DNA from: JADJPO01 sp963828555
GTDB lineage: Bacteria > Actinomycetota > Actinomycetes > Actinomycetales > Kineosporiaceae
Reading direction: 5' to 3'
Length of the DNA: 64,000 nucleotides
NCBI GenBank assembly: GCA_963828555.1
Contig: CAWHEL010000002.1
Location: 1 to 64,000 of the forward strand
The notes under the pieces are model-generated. The model did not search any database and was not told where the DNA came from. It saw only the letters and a list, made by a program, of their open reading frames with translations. Shown one piece after another: positions 17,916 through 26,985 of this stretch. Numbering within the stretch: the stretch's first letter is position 1; every line of letters starts with the position of its first letter. Both the position numbers and the translations under genes were made by a program.

Positions 17916-19323
17916 AGCTTGAACGCCTTCCGTGGGTTGACCGCGACCAGGTCCTGCGCGGTCTGTGCCGCCTCGTCCTCGTCCAGACGGTGCTGGGCGA
18001 CCAGCTCCGCCAGGTAGGCGCAGTCGAGCCGGCGGGCCATGTCGTGGCGGGCGGGGATCGAGCAGAAGGCACGGGTGTCGTCGATGAACCCGCTGGTCCG
18101 GGTGAACCCGGCGGTCTCGGTGACCGCGCCGCGGAAGCGGCGGATCGCCTCCGGGGCATCGAGGAACCACCACGGAGCCCCGGCGTAGACCGAGGGGTAG
18201 AAGCCGGCCAGCGGTGCGATCTCGCGGGAGAAGACGCTCTCGTCGAGGGTGAACAGGATCAGCTGGAATCCGTCGGCGGTGCCGAAGCGGTCCAGCAGGT
18301 GGGCCAAGCCCTGCGTGTACTCGACGGTGGTCGGAATGTCGGCCCCCACGTCGGCGCCCAGCTTGGCGAAGGTCGACGGGTGATGGTTGCGGTGCACGCC
18401 CGGGTGCAGGGTCATCACCAGCCCGTCTTCGACCGACATCCGCGCCATCTCGACCAGAAGGTGGCGGCGCAAGGCGGTCGTCTCCTCGGCGGTGGCGGCG
18501 GAGGTCAATGCAGCAGCGAAGATCCGCCGGGCCTCGCCCGGTTCGAGCGTCAACGTGACGACGTCGGCGTGGCTGTGGTCGGCCGAGACGGCCCCGTGCT
18601 CGATGAAGTACCGCCTGCGGTTCTCCAGCGCGGCGAGGAAACCGTCGTAGGTCGAGGTGTCGGTGTCGGCGGCCTGCCCAATGGCCTCGACCAGCTCGGG
18701 CCAGTCCGCTGCGCGCCGGTTCGAGGTAGGCGTCCGGGCGGAAGGTCGGGCAGGACGCGGGTGGCGACGTCCGGGTCGTCGCGGATCACGCTGTGGTGGG
18801 GCAGGTCGTCGCACGGGTCGTCGGTGGTGGCCAGCACGGAGATCCGGAAGGTCTTCAGCAACGCCCGGGGGCGGTATTCGGGTGTGCTCAGCCGGGCGGC
18901 GATCGCGTCGTAGATCGCGTCCGCGGTCTGGCTGCTCGGGCGCACCGTGACCCCGAAGATCTCGGCCAGTTCGCTCTCCATCCAGAACCGGGACGGCGTG
19001 CCGCGGAAGGCCGGCCAGTGGGTGCAGAAGAGCCGCCAGGCTCGCCGGGCCTGCTCCTCGGTCAGGTCGCCGCCGCCGACGCCGAGGGCTTCCAGCGGTA
19101 CGCCGCCGGCATGCAGCAGCCGGGTGATGTAGTGGTCAGGCGTCACCAGCAGGGAGGTCGGATCGGCGAAGGGGATGTCATCGGCGATCCACTGCGCCGG
19201 AACATGTCCGTGCGGAGAGATGATCGGCAGCCGCCGCACCTCGGCATACAGGCGCCGAGCGATGTCACGGGTGCCGGGGTCCGCCGGGAGCAGGCGGTCC
19301 GGGTGCAGCGCCAAGGCGTCCAT
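17912..19323 (-). pseudogene. uxaC: Glucuronate isomerase, two frameshifts
   Basis: Converts D-glucuronate to D-fructuronate (amidohydrolase-fold uronate isomerase). The N-terminal frame from 19323 carries the metal-site motif SPHGHVPAQWIADD and the typical WPAFRGTPSRFW ... LLKTFRISVLATTDDPCDDL. The C-terminal frame carries DWPELVEAIGQAADTD, LTLEPGEARRI, HPGVHRNHH, and GFIDDTRAFCSIPARHDMAR with the family's closing EDEAAQTAQDLVAVNPRKAF. Two extra G/C bases near 18717 and 18748 separate the halves. The joined length of about 470 residues is normal. First gene of uxaC-uxuB-gntK-TRIC, divergent from the larA-like gene. Confidence 0.82.
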
Positions 19324-19360
19324 GGCCCCCATCCTCGGAGCCTTCGCGCACGACGCCCTA

Positions 19361-19379
19361 GCGGTTGCCGCCTGTTGCC
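19361..19379. promoter_or_regulatory. GGCAA-type operator between uxaC and the larA-like gene
   Basis: On the minus strand the 19 bases read GGCAACAGGCGGCAACCGC. They match 17 of 19 positions of GGCAACAGGTGGCAATCGC at 21730-21748 (lacI/uidA) and share GGCAA-N5-GGCAA with 8936-8950. A further TTGCC lies at 19388-19392. The site sits in the 100-base divergent promoter region. Confidence 0.62.
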
Positions 19380-19423
19380 CCCGACGGTTGCCCACCCGGA
19401 CGCGGCGGGCGACAGTGAGGGGC

Positions 19424-20720
19424 ATGACGACGACGGCCGCGGGCGCCAGCACCTGGTCGGGCCCTGCCCGGACCCTGGGCGGACCCGACCGCCTCCTGCG
19501 TGACGACGAGGTCGCCGGGTTCGTGCACGCGGCGCTGGCCGAGGTCGACCTCGACGGGCGCAGCATGTGCGTCCTGGTGCCGGATGCGACCCGCACCTGC
19601 CCACTGCCGGTGCTCATCCGAGCCGTGCATCGGGCGGCACACGGCCGGGTGAGCCGCCTGACCGTGCTGGTCGCCCTGGGCACACACGGCGCGATGAACG
19701 AGCAGGCGCTCGCGGCACATCTGGGCTATCCGCCCGGGCAGGCGGAGTCGGTCTATCCGGGGATGACCGTACTGAATCACGAGTGGTGGCGTCCCGAGGC
19801 CTTCGCCCACCTGGGCAGCATCTCCGGAGAGCGGATCGCTGAACTCTCCGAGGGGCGGATGCAGGAGGGGGTCGAGGTTCTGCTCAACCGGGCGGTGGTG
19901 GACCACGACATCGCCCTCGTGGTCGGGCCGGTGCTGCCGCACGAGGTGGTCGGGATGTCCGGCGGCAACAAGTACTTCTTCCCCGGGGTCGCCGGCCAGA
20001 AGATCATCGACGTGTCGCACTGGCTCGGAGCGTTGATCACCTCAGCCGAGATCATCGGGACGACGGGCCTGACGCCCGTCCGGGCCCTGATCAACGACGG
20101 TGCCGCGCTGATCCCGGCCGAGAAGCTGGCCTTCTGCGTGGTCACCGCCGAGGGCGAACAGAACGGCCTGCATTCGATCTCCTTCGGCGGCACGGTGCCG
20201 GCCTGGGAGAGCGCCGCCCAGATCAGCGCGGCCACGCACATCACCCACCTCGCCCGGCCCGTGCGCAGGGTGCTGTCGATCATCCCGCAGATGTACGACG
20301 AGCATCTGGACCGGGGCGAAGGGCTTCTACAAGCTCGAACCGGTGGTCGCCGACGGCGGCGAGGTCATCCTCTTCGCCCCACACATCCACGAGGTCGCCG
20401 CGAGCCATCCGCAGATCCACGACATCGGCTACCACTGCCGCGACTACTTCGTGAAGCAGTGGGACCGGTTCCGGGACGTCCACTGGGGGGTGCTGGCCCA
20501 CTCGACGCACCTGCGGGGGGCCGGGACCTACGATCCGGCGTCCGGGCAGGAGCGGCTCAGGGTCGCGGTGACCCTGGCGACCGGCATCCCCGAAGACGTC
20601 TGCCATGCCCTCAACCTGGGCTACCTCGACCCTGCCTCGGTCGATGTGGCGGCCTTCGCGGCCGATCCGGACACCTTGGTCGTGCCCCGCGCCGGTGAGG
20701 TTCTGTACCGCTTGCGCTGA
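19424..20720 (+). pseudogene. LarA-family nickel-dependent racemase/epimerase, one frameshift
   Basis: DUF2088 enzyme that uses the nickel-pincer nucleotide to racemise or epimerise 2-hydroxyacids. Counting from the ATG at 19424, catalytic residues align with lactate racemase: His88 in LGTH, His173 and Lys183 in PHEVVGMSGGNKYFFPG (Lys tethers the cofactor), and His199 in DVSHW (nickel ligand). The larger C-terminal part (KGFYKLEPVVADGGEVILFA to VPRAGEVLYRL) is in another frame; removing one base near 20310 joins them as YDELWTGAKGFY. Flanked by uxaC, uxuB and gntK, it more likely interconverts mannonate and gluconate than lactate enantiomers; this is inference. Joined length is about 430 residues, normal for the family. 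Confidence 0.82.
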
Positions 20721-21701
20721 GCGGTCGAGGCGCGTTCGACCAGGGTGACCGGCAGCACGAGGGAGGGGGCGCTGGGCACCGCGCCGCGGGAGACCGCGAT
20801 GCAGTTCTGCACGCCGGTCTGCCCCATCTGGTAGAGCGGAGCAGCCACGGTGGTGAGCCCCGGCTCCACGATCTCGTCGAACATGATGTTGTCGAAGCCG
20901 ACGACGCTCACGTCCTCGGGCACCCGCAGGCCCACCTGCCGCAGCCCTTTGATCACCCCGATCGCCAGCTGGTCGTTGTAGGCGAGCACCGCAGTGGCTC
21001 CGAGCTCGACCACCCGGCGGGCGGCGCGGAAACCGGCGAGCAGCGTGGGGTCGTTCGGGCCGACCCGGCCGACGTCGAGCTGCAGCTCCAGGCCGGCCTC
21101 ACGTAGGGAGCGCCAGCGGACCCCGTCGGCCCAGCTGCGCTCGGGACCGGCGACATAGACGATGCCCGTGTGTCCCAGCATGCCCAGGTGCTCGGCGGCG
21201 CGCTTGACCCCTCGGGGGTTGTCGGTGACGACGCAGCAGCACCTCGGGGATGACCCGGTTGAGCAGGACGACGGCCCTCTGCTTGGCGATCATGCGCAGC
21301 GCGGAATCGTTCATCCGCGAGCTGGCGATCACGATGCCGTCGACTTTGGCCAGCTCGCTCTCGATGCTGGTCCGTTCGATCTCGGCAGACTCCCCCGTGT
21401 GGGACAGGATGAGCATGTACCCCGCCGCTCGGGCCGCATCGAAGGCGCCCCTGATGATCTCGCCGTAGAACGGGTTCGTGATGTCGGTGATGACCAGACC
21501 GAGCGTGGTCGTCGGCGGGCGGTCACGCATCCCGCGGCCCTCGAGGGAACCGGCCCGATACCCCAACCGCTCGGCCGCCTCGAACACCCGGCGCGCGGTG
21601 TCGGCGTTGACCCGGCCCGGACGCGAATACGCCCGGGACACCGTGGACGGCGCGACGCCGGCCTCCCGGGCGACGTCGTAGATCGTGGGCCGCGGTGACA
21701 T
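20621..21701 (-). pseudogene. LacI-family regulator of the glucuronide block, one frameshift
   Basis: The N-terminus (ATG at 21701) has the LacI helix-turn-helix PTIYDVAREAGVAPSTVSRA and hinge region, then the periplasmic-binding-like core (LGLVITDITNPFYGEIIRGA). The C-terminal part (HTGIVYVAGPERSWADG, AVLAYNDQLAIGVIKGLRQ, DVSVVGFDNIMFDEIVEPGL) is in a second frame. Removing one base near 21237 gives the expected VVTDNPRGVKRAAEHLG join. The frame then runs about 100 bases past the typical family end, overlapping the 3' end of the larA-like gene, so a further indel near 20720 is possible. It is divergent from uidA and probably binds the GGCAA elements. Confidence 0.8.
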
Positions 21702-21729
21702 GGCGACAGGCTATGTGCCTGGACTTACC

Positions 21730-21748
21730 GGCAACAGGTGGCAATCGC
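21730..21748 (+). promoter_or_regulatory. GGCAA-type operator between lacI and uidA
   Basis: GGCAACAGGTGGCAATCGC, with CAATCGCTTG (21742-21751) also resembling the CG-centred LacI-family operator. It lies in the 110-base divergent region, 64 bases before the uidA start. It is 17/19 identical to the minus strand of 19361-19379. Confidence 0.62.
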
Positions 21749-21811
21749 TTGGCCTATGAAGGGCCCAGGGCCCTGAATGGACGCAGCCCCACCCCGTCGA
21801 AAGGACCCCGC

Positions 21812-23590
21812 ATGCTGCGCCCACAGGACTCGTCCACCCGGGAACGACGCCGCCTCGACGGGCTGTGGGCGTTCGCGCTCGACCCGCAGGGGGCAGGGCG
21901 GCAGGCGAGCTGGTGGGCGGCGCCTCTGGCCGATGCCCGGGAGATGCCGGTGCCGGCGAGCTACAACGACGTCATCCCCGACCCTGCGGTCCGCGATCAC
22001 GTCGGTGACGTCTGGTACCAGCGCACCGTGAGGGTGCCCCGGGGATGGACCGGCCAACGGATCGTGCTGCGGTTCGACGCCGCGACCCACCGGGCGACGG
22101 TCTGGCTGGGCGACACCGAGGTGGTCAGCCACGAAGGTGGTTACACCCCCTTCGAGGTCGACGTCACGGCCCTGGTCTCCCCCGGGGAGGAGATCAGGCT
22201 GACCGTGGTGGTGAACAACGAGCTGACCTGGCAGTCCATCCCGCCGGGCGTGGTCGAGTCCACCCCGGACGGTCCGCGCCAGCAGTACTTCCACGACTTC
22301 TTCAACTACGCGGGCCTGCATCGCAGCGTGTGGCTCTACTGCACCCCGGCGCAGTACCTGCGCGACCTGCGGGTGGAGACCGGGCTCGACGGCACGCGGG
22401 GCACGGTGGCCTACGACCTTGACATCTCGGCGGGCAGCGACGTCCAGACCCGGGTGGTGCTGCGAGACGCAACGGGGGCCACCGTCGCCGCGGACGAGGG
22501 TGCCAGCGGCGTCCTGACCGTGCCGGACGTGCACCCCTGGCAGCCCGGCGAAGGGTACCTGTACAGCCTGACCACGGAACTCCGTGTGGGTCCCGGCCTG
22601 ATCGACAGCTACACCCTGCCGGTCGGCGTCCGCACCGTTCAGGTGGTGGGGAACCGGTTCCTGATCAACGGAGAACCCTTCTACTTCAAGGGATTCGGGC
22701 GGCACGAGGACACGCCGATACGCGGCAAGGGCCATGACGACGTGTTCCTGGTGCACGACATGGAGTTGATGTCGTGGATCGGCGCGAACTCCTTCCGCAC
22801 CTCGCACTACCCCTACGCGGAAGAGGTCCTCGACTACGCCGATCGGCACGGGATCGTGGTGATCGACGAAACCGCGGCGGTCGGGCAGAACACCGGCCTC
22901 GCCGGAGGCATCTTCGGCGGGGAGAACTACAAGACCTTCTCCCCCGAAACGATCAACGACATCAGCCGTGAGGTGCACGCCCAAGCGATCCGCGAGCTGG
23001 TCACCCGCGACCGAAACCACCCCAGCGTGGTGCTGTGGAGCATCGCCAACGAACCCGAGTCCGACACCGACGCCGCCCGCGCCTACTTCGAACCGCTGTT
23101 CACCCTCACCCGCGAGCTCGACCCGACCCGACCCGTCGGGTTCGTGAACGTGATGCTCGCCCCGCACGGAGCCTGCCAGGTGAGCGAACTCGCCGACGTG
23201 CTGATGCTCAACCGCTACTACGGCTGGTACGTGCAGACCGGGGACCTGGCCGCCGCCGAGCGGGCCTGGCGCAGCGAGCTGGCCGGTTGGGCGGGCGAGG
23301 GCAAGCCCATCATCATCACCGAGTACGGCGCCGACACCCTCCCGGGTCTGCATGCCGTCGTCGCCCAGCCGTGGACCGAGGAGTACCAGAGCGCCTACCT
23401 CGAGATGAACCACCGCGTCTTCGACGACGTCGACGCCGTGGTCGGTGAGCACGTGTGGAACTTCGCCGACTTCGCCACCCGCTCCGGGGTGTTCCGGGTG
23501 GACGGGAACAAGAAGGGAGTGTTCACCCGCGACCGACGCCCCAAGAGCGCGGCCTTCGCCCTGCGCCGTCGCTGGCGCGGGCTACCGTGA
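21812..23590 (+). CDS. uidA: Beta-glucuronidase (GH2)
   Basis: 592 residues, close in size and collinear with E. coli UidA as I remember it. The start is the ATG at 21812, with GAAAGGA a few bases upstream. Catalytic acid/base Glu414 (IANEPES) and nucleophile Glu504 (ITEYGADTL) are present, as are Asn566 and Lys568 in the NKKG motif that binds the glucuronate carboxylate. That motif separates glucuronidases from galactosidases. FNYAGLHRSVWLY, GFGRHEDTPIRGKG and HVWNFADFATRSG are also typical. No signal peptide is seen, so glucuronides must be imported first. It leads an operon with larE, larB and larC (GTGA overlap). Confidence 0.95.
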   Translation: MLRPQDSSTRERRRLDGLWAFALDPQGAGRQASWWAAPLADAREMPVPASYNDVIPDPAVRDHVGDVWYQRTVRVPRGWTGQRIVLRFDAATHRATVWLGDTEVVSHEGGYTPFEVDVTALVSPGEEIRLTVVVNNELTWQSIPPGVVESTPDGPRQQYFHDFFNYAGLHRSVWLYCTPAQYLRDLRVETGLDGTRGTVAYDLDISAGSDVQTRVVLRDATGATVAADEGASGVLTVPDVHPWQPGEGYLYSLTTELRVGPGLIDSYTLPVGVRTVQVVGNRFLINGEPFYFKGFGRHEDTPIRGKGHDDVFLVHDMELMSWIGANSFRTSHYPYAEEVLDYADRHGIVVIDETAAVGQNTGLAGGIFGGENYKTFSPETINDISREVHAQAIRELVTRDRNHPSVVLWSIANEPESDTDAARAYFEPLFTLTRELDPTRPVGFVNVMLAPHGACQVSELADVLMLNRYYGWYVQTGDLAAAERAWRSELAGWAGEGKPIIITEYGADTLPGLHAVVAQPWTEEYQSAYLEMNHRVFDDVDAVVGEHVWNFADFATRSGVFRVDGNKKGVFTRDRRPKSAAFALRRRWRGLP

Positions 23591-24462
23591 GGACGGTGAC
23601 CACCCAGCAGGCTGACGTCGGCGCGGCGCTCGACGGACCGCTCGCGGAGGCCGCCGACCGGGTGGCGGCGCTGCTGCACGGCACCGCCCCGCTGGCCGTG
23701 GCCTTCTCCGGCGGCGTCGACTCCTCGGTGCTGCTCGCCCTCGCCGCACGCGCTCTGGGCCGCGACCAGGTGGTGGCCGTGCTCGGAGTCTCCGACAGCC
23801 TGGCCGCAGCCGAACGCGCCGGCGCCCACGAGGTGGCCGCGCAGCTCGGCGTCCGCCTGATCGAACTGCCCACCCACGAGGGTGAGGTCGCTGCGTACCG
23901 GGCCAACGGCCCCGATCGGTGCTTCCACTGCAAACATGAGCTGTTCGCGCGGATCGACGCCGAGGTGCTAGCCGTCCACCGGCTGGCGGCGGTCGCCTAC
24001 GGGGAGAACGCCGACGACATGCGCCGACCTGACCGGCCCGGAGCACGCGCCGCGGCGGAGCACGGCGTGCTGGCCCCCTTGGCGCAGGCGGGCGTCGACA
24101 AGGCGACGGTGCGGGAGCTGGCCCGAGCTCTGAACCTCCCCTGCGCCGACAAGCCCGCCAGCCCCTGCCTGGCCTCACGGATCCCTCACTTCGAGGACGT
24201 CACCCCGGCAAAGCTGGCCCAGGTGGAGGCGGCCGAGGAATCGTTGCGCCGCCTGGGGTTCATCGACGTACGGGTACGTCATCACGGTCCCGTAGCCCGG
24301 GTGGAGCTCGCCGAGGACGACGTGGCCCGCGCGGCAGCGCCACCGCTGCGGGGTCTGGTGCAGGCCGCAGTGACCGGCGCCGGCTTCCGGTTCGTCGCCC
24401 TGGACCTGGCCGGCCTGCAGTCCGGCGCCTTCACCCTGCCCCTGGTCGCCGGCCGTGGCTGA
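23587..24462 (+). CDS. larE: LarE sulfur transferase for nickel-pincer cofactor
   Basis: 291 residues, GTG at 23587 overlapping the uidA stop (GTGA). LarE is an ATP-dependent PP-loop enzyme that puts sulfur on the dicarboxylated pyridinium mononucleotide. The PP-loop SGGVDSS is at residues 41-47. Cys112 and Cys115 (DRCFHCKHELF) plus Cys194 (ASPCLASRIP) form the three-cysteine set that I recall from LarE proteins carrying an iron-sulfur cluster. The single-cysteine sacrificial type of Lactobacillus lacks the CxxC pair. Coupling to uidA ties cofactor synthesis to glucuronide use. Confidence 0.9.
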   Translation: MRTVTTQQADVGAALDGPLAEAADRVAALLHGTAPLAVAFSGGVDSSVLLALAARALGRDQVVAVLGVSDSLAAAERAGAHEVAAQLGVRLIELPTHEGEVAAYRANGPDRCFHCKHELFARIDAEVLAVHRLAAVAYGENADDMRRPDRPGARAAAEHGVLAPLAQAGVDKATVRELARALNLPCADKPASPCLASRIPHFEDVTPAKLAQVEAAEESLRRLGFIDVRVRHHGPVARVELAEDDVARAAAPPLRGLVQAAVTGAGFRFVALDLAGLQSGAFTLPLVAGRG

Positions 24463-25147
24463 CCCCTGGTCGACCGGCGACGCCCTGGAGCAGATCGCTG
24501 ACCTCGACCATGCCCGTGCGATCCGCCGCGGGTACCCCGAGGCGGTGTACTGCGAGGGCAAGACCGCGATCCAGGTCGGCGCGATCGCCGCCTCCGTCGC
24601 CGAGCGAGCTGAGCCGACATTGTTCACCCGGTGCACGCCCGAGCAGGCGGCGGCAATCAGCGCTGCACTGCCGGGAGCCCGATACGACGACACAGCACGC
24701 CTGGCGGTGTGGCCGGCCGAGATTCCCCGCCCCACCGGAGGCAGAGTCGTCATCGTCGCTGCAGGCACGAGCGACCTGCCGGTGGCCCGCGAAGCGCTGC
24801 TCACCGCCACCTACCTGGGTAGGGACTGCGACCTGATCGTCGACGCCGGTGTCGCCGGCCTGCACCGCATCCTCGGCAAGGTCGAGGCGTTGCGTGCGGC
24901 CCGGGCCATCGTGGTAGTCGCCGGCATGGACGGTGCCCTGCCCGCGGTGGTGGCCGGACTCGTCGCCGCCCCCGTGATCGCGGTGCCGACGTCGGTGGGA
25001 TACGGGGCGGCCTTCCAGGGGGTGGCTGCCCTTCTCAGCATGCTCAACTCCTGCGCCCCCGGCGTAGGGGTCGTCAACATCGACAACGGTTACGGCGCAG
25101 GGCATCTGGCCGCACAGATCGCCGCTTGCTGGCAGCCAGAGCAATGA
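24455..25147 (+). CDS. larB: LarB NaAD carboxylase/hydrolase
   Basis: 230 residues, GTG start overlapping the larE stop by 8 bases. LarB carboxylates nicotinic acid adenine dinucleotide and cleaves off AMP, the first step to the nickel-pincer nucleotide. The C-terminal two thirds are the PurE-like fold: VVIVAAGTSDLPVAREAL, VDAGVAGLHRIL, VVVAGMDGALPAVVAGLV, PVIAVPTSVGYGAAFQGVAA and the closing NIDNGYGAG, all typical of LarB. The N-terminal region (LDHARAIRRGYPEAVYCEGK) is also family-typical. Confidence 0.93.
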   Translation: MADPWSTGDALEQIADLDHARAIRRGYPEAVYCEGKTAIQVGAIAASVAERAEPTLFTRCTPEQAAAISAALPGARYDDTARLAVWPAEIPRPTGGRVVIVAAGTSDLPVAREALLTATYLGRDCDLIVDAGVAGLHRILGKVEALRAARAIVVVAGMDGALPAVVAGLVAAPVIAVPTSVGYGAAFQGVAALLSMLNSCAPGVGVVNIDNGYGAGHLAAQIAACWQPEQ

Positions 25148-26418
25148 ACGCTGCTTCCGGCCACCCCGAATCGTCCGTGGCCTGGGTCGATGCCTCGGCA
25201 GGGGTCGCCGGAGACATGCTGCTCGCCGCCCTGCTCGACGCCGGCGCCTCGATCTCGGCGGTCCAGGCCAGTGTGGACGCCCTGCTCCCCGGCGCCATAA
25301 GACTGCAGCGCAGCACTGTGCACCGAGCCGGGATGCGCGCCACACGGATCGACGTTGAACTGCTCGACCAAGACCCTCCCGCGCGGAACTGGTTGAGCAT
25401 CCGCGAGCAGATCCACTCTGCAGCAAACCTTCCCGAGCCGGTTCGCCAGATGGCTCACCGTGTCTTCGAGGCCCTGGCGGCCGCTGAGGCCCGGGTGCAC
25501 GGCGTATCGACCGGACAGGTGCACTTCCACGAAGTAGGCGCCCTGGACTCGATCGCCGACGTGGTGGGGGTCTGCGCCGCACTGCACGACCTGAACGTGC
25601 AACACCTCCAGGTCGGCGTAATCGCTGTGGGATCAGGCACCGTCAGCACACAGCACGGTCAACTGCCAGTGCCCGTACCCGCCGTGCTCGAACTGCTGCG
25701 CGGCTGGCCGGCCACCGCGGGCGGAACCGGAGAACTCGCCACCCCGACCGGAGTGGCCCTGGTGACCGCACTCGGGCAGCCCCAGTCCAGCCTTCCTCCC
25801 GGAGTCATCATGGCCACCGGGATCGGGGCCGGCACCCGCGACATCCCCGACCGACCTAACGTGGTCCGCGTGGTTCTCCTGCAGCCACTGCCAGCAGCGG
25901 ATCCTGCGGCTACCGAGACGGAGGCCGTGGTCCTGGAGGCGAACGTCGACGATCTCGACCCACGCCTGTGGCCCGGAGTGATCGCCGCTCTGCTCGACGG
26001 AGGAGCGGACGACGCCTGGCTGACCCCGATCACCATGAAGAAGGGAAGACCCGCCCACACGCTGCGAGTACTCTGCGCTCCCTCGCACCGCGAGGCGATC
26101 GCCTCGCTGATCTTCTCGCACACCAGCACGATCGGCCTCCGATGGCATCCCGTGGGCAAGAGTGCACTCGAGCGGACCTGGGTTCGCGTGACGGTGAACG
26201 ATCACCCTGTAGCGATCAAGGTGGCCCACCGGGAAGGTCGCATCACGTCCGCCACCGCGGAATTCCGCGATGTACAGGCGGTCGCAGCGGCTACCGGCCT
26301 ACCAGAACGCGTGGTTCTGTCCCGAAGCACCGCCGCCGCCGAGGAGGCTGGCCTAGCCGCAGGCCAGGACTGGCCGACGGCTAGCGCAGCTGCTGACTCC
26401 CGGCGAGTCTGCCCCTGA
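25144..26418 (+). CDS. larC: LarC nickel insertase (cyclometallase)
   Basis: 424 residues, ATG overlapping the larB stop (ATGA). LarC inserts nickel into the pincer nucleotide with CTP use. Family motifs are WVDASAGVAGDMLLAALLDAG at the N-terminus, VHFHEVGALDSIADVVG, TGELATPTGVALVTAL, EANVDDLDPRLWPGV and DAWLTPITMKKGRPAHTLRV. In Lactobacillus the gene is split by a programmed frameshift; here both halves are in one frame. It ends the uidA-larE-larB-larC operon and its last 66 bases overlap the frame of the truncated DinB gene on the other strand. Confidence 0.93.
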   Translation: MNAASGHPESSVAWVDASAGVAGDMLLAALLDAGASISAVQASVDALLPGAIRLQRSTVHRAGMRATRIDVELLDQDPPARNWLSIREQIHSAANLPEPVRQMAHRVFEALAAAEARVHGVSTGQVHFHEVGALDSIADVVGVCAALHDLNVQHLQVGVIAVGSGTVSTQHGQLPVPVPAVLELLRGWPATAGGTGELATPTGVALVTALGQPQSSLPPGVIMATGIGAGTRDIPDRPNVVRVVLLQPLPAADPAATETEAVVLEANVDDLDPRLWPGVIAALLDGGADDAWLTPITMKKGRPAHTLRVLCAPSHREAIASLIFSHTSTIGLRWHPVGKSALERTWVRVTVNDHPVAIKVAHREGRITSATAEFRDVQAVAAATGLPERVVLSRSTAAAEEAGLAAGQDWPTASAAADSRRVCP

Positions 26419-26499
26419 GTGACTTCTTCTCAGGGTGGCCGTATGGCGTGAATGCAGCCGTGACCTTGAAGCGAGTCCTCGATGCCCGCTGAAGAAGAC

Positions 26500-26910
26500 G
26501 GTCGGGAAGTGCATCCCGCGTGCGAGGGCGCGGTCGTCGGCACGGCGGACGGACGCCTGGAGTCGGGCCGTGATCCGGTCGAAGACCCATGCCATGCCGT
26601 GCCGGCCGAGGAGGCGTCCGCCGCCGAGGGAGCCGAGGTAGTTGACGACGTGGAACGGACGCGTCATCGCGTTCAGGCTTGTCGCGAACCCCCGCGACAG
26701 CACGCGCGGGGCGTGTGCGAAGAACCAGACCAGCGGGCGCAGGACGAAGACGACCTGGTAGCCGAACAGCATGTGGAACAGTAGCTGGCGGTTGGTCCAG
26801 TGGGTGCCGTCGGACCGGCGTCCGAGGTCGTCGTCGCTTGCCGTCAGGACCAGGGCCCGGAAGTCGGCCGCAGCGCGGCCGAGCTCCTCGACGACGTCGT
26901 CACGGTTCAT
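26500..26910 (-). pseudogene. DinB-like (DUF664-type) protein, 3' truncated
   Basis: The frame runs 26922-26353; I take the ATG at 26910 (MNRDDVVEELGRAAADFRAL). DinB-type features are DGTHWTNRQLLFHMLFGY and PFHVVNYLGSLGGGRLLG. Family resemblance stops after ALARGMHFPT near 26500, where a conserved RWDPFF..YMTL..YPTQHFDFH-type ending would be expected. The remaining frame looks random and runs into the end of larC. This looks like a gene cut at the edge of the inserted glucuronide/lar block. Confidence 0.65.
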
Positions 26911-26985
26911 CCGGCGCCTCACCGGCGGCCCTCGCGGTATGCGCGGGCGGCACTGGTCAAGCCTGGCACCACCGGCCGCTCGCGG

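Noticed and set aside
19424..20720. Plain lactate racemase
   Set aside because: Catalytic residues fit the whole LarA superfamily; there is no lactate gene nearby, and the neighbours all handle uronic or aldonic acids.
25144..26418. Programmed frameshift in larC
   Set aside because: Both halves are in one continuous frame here, so no recoding is needed.
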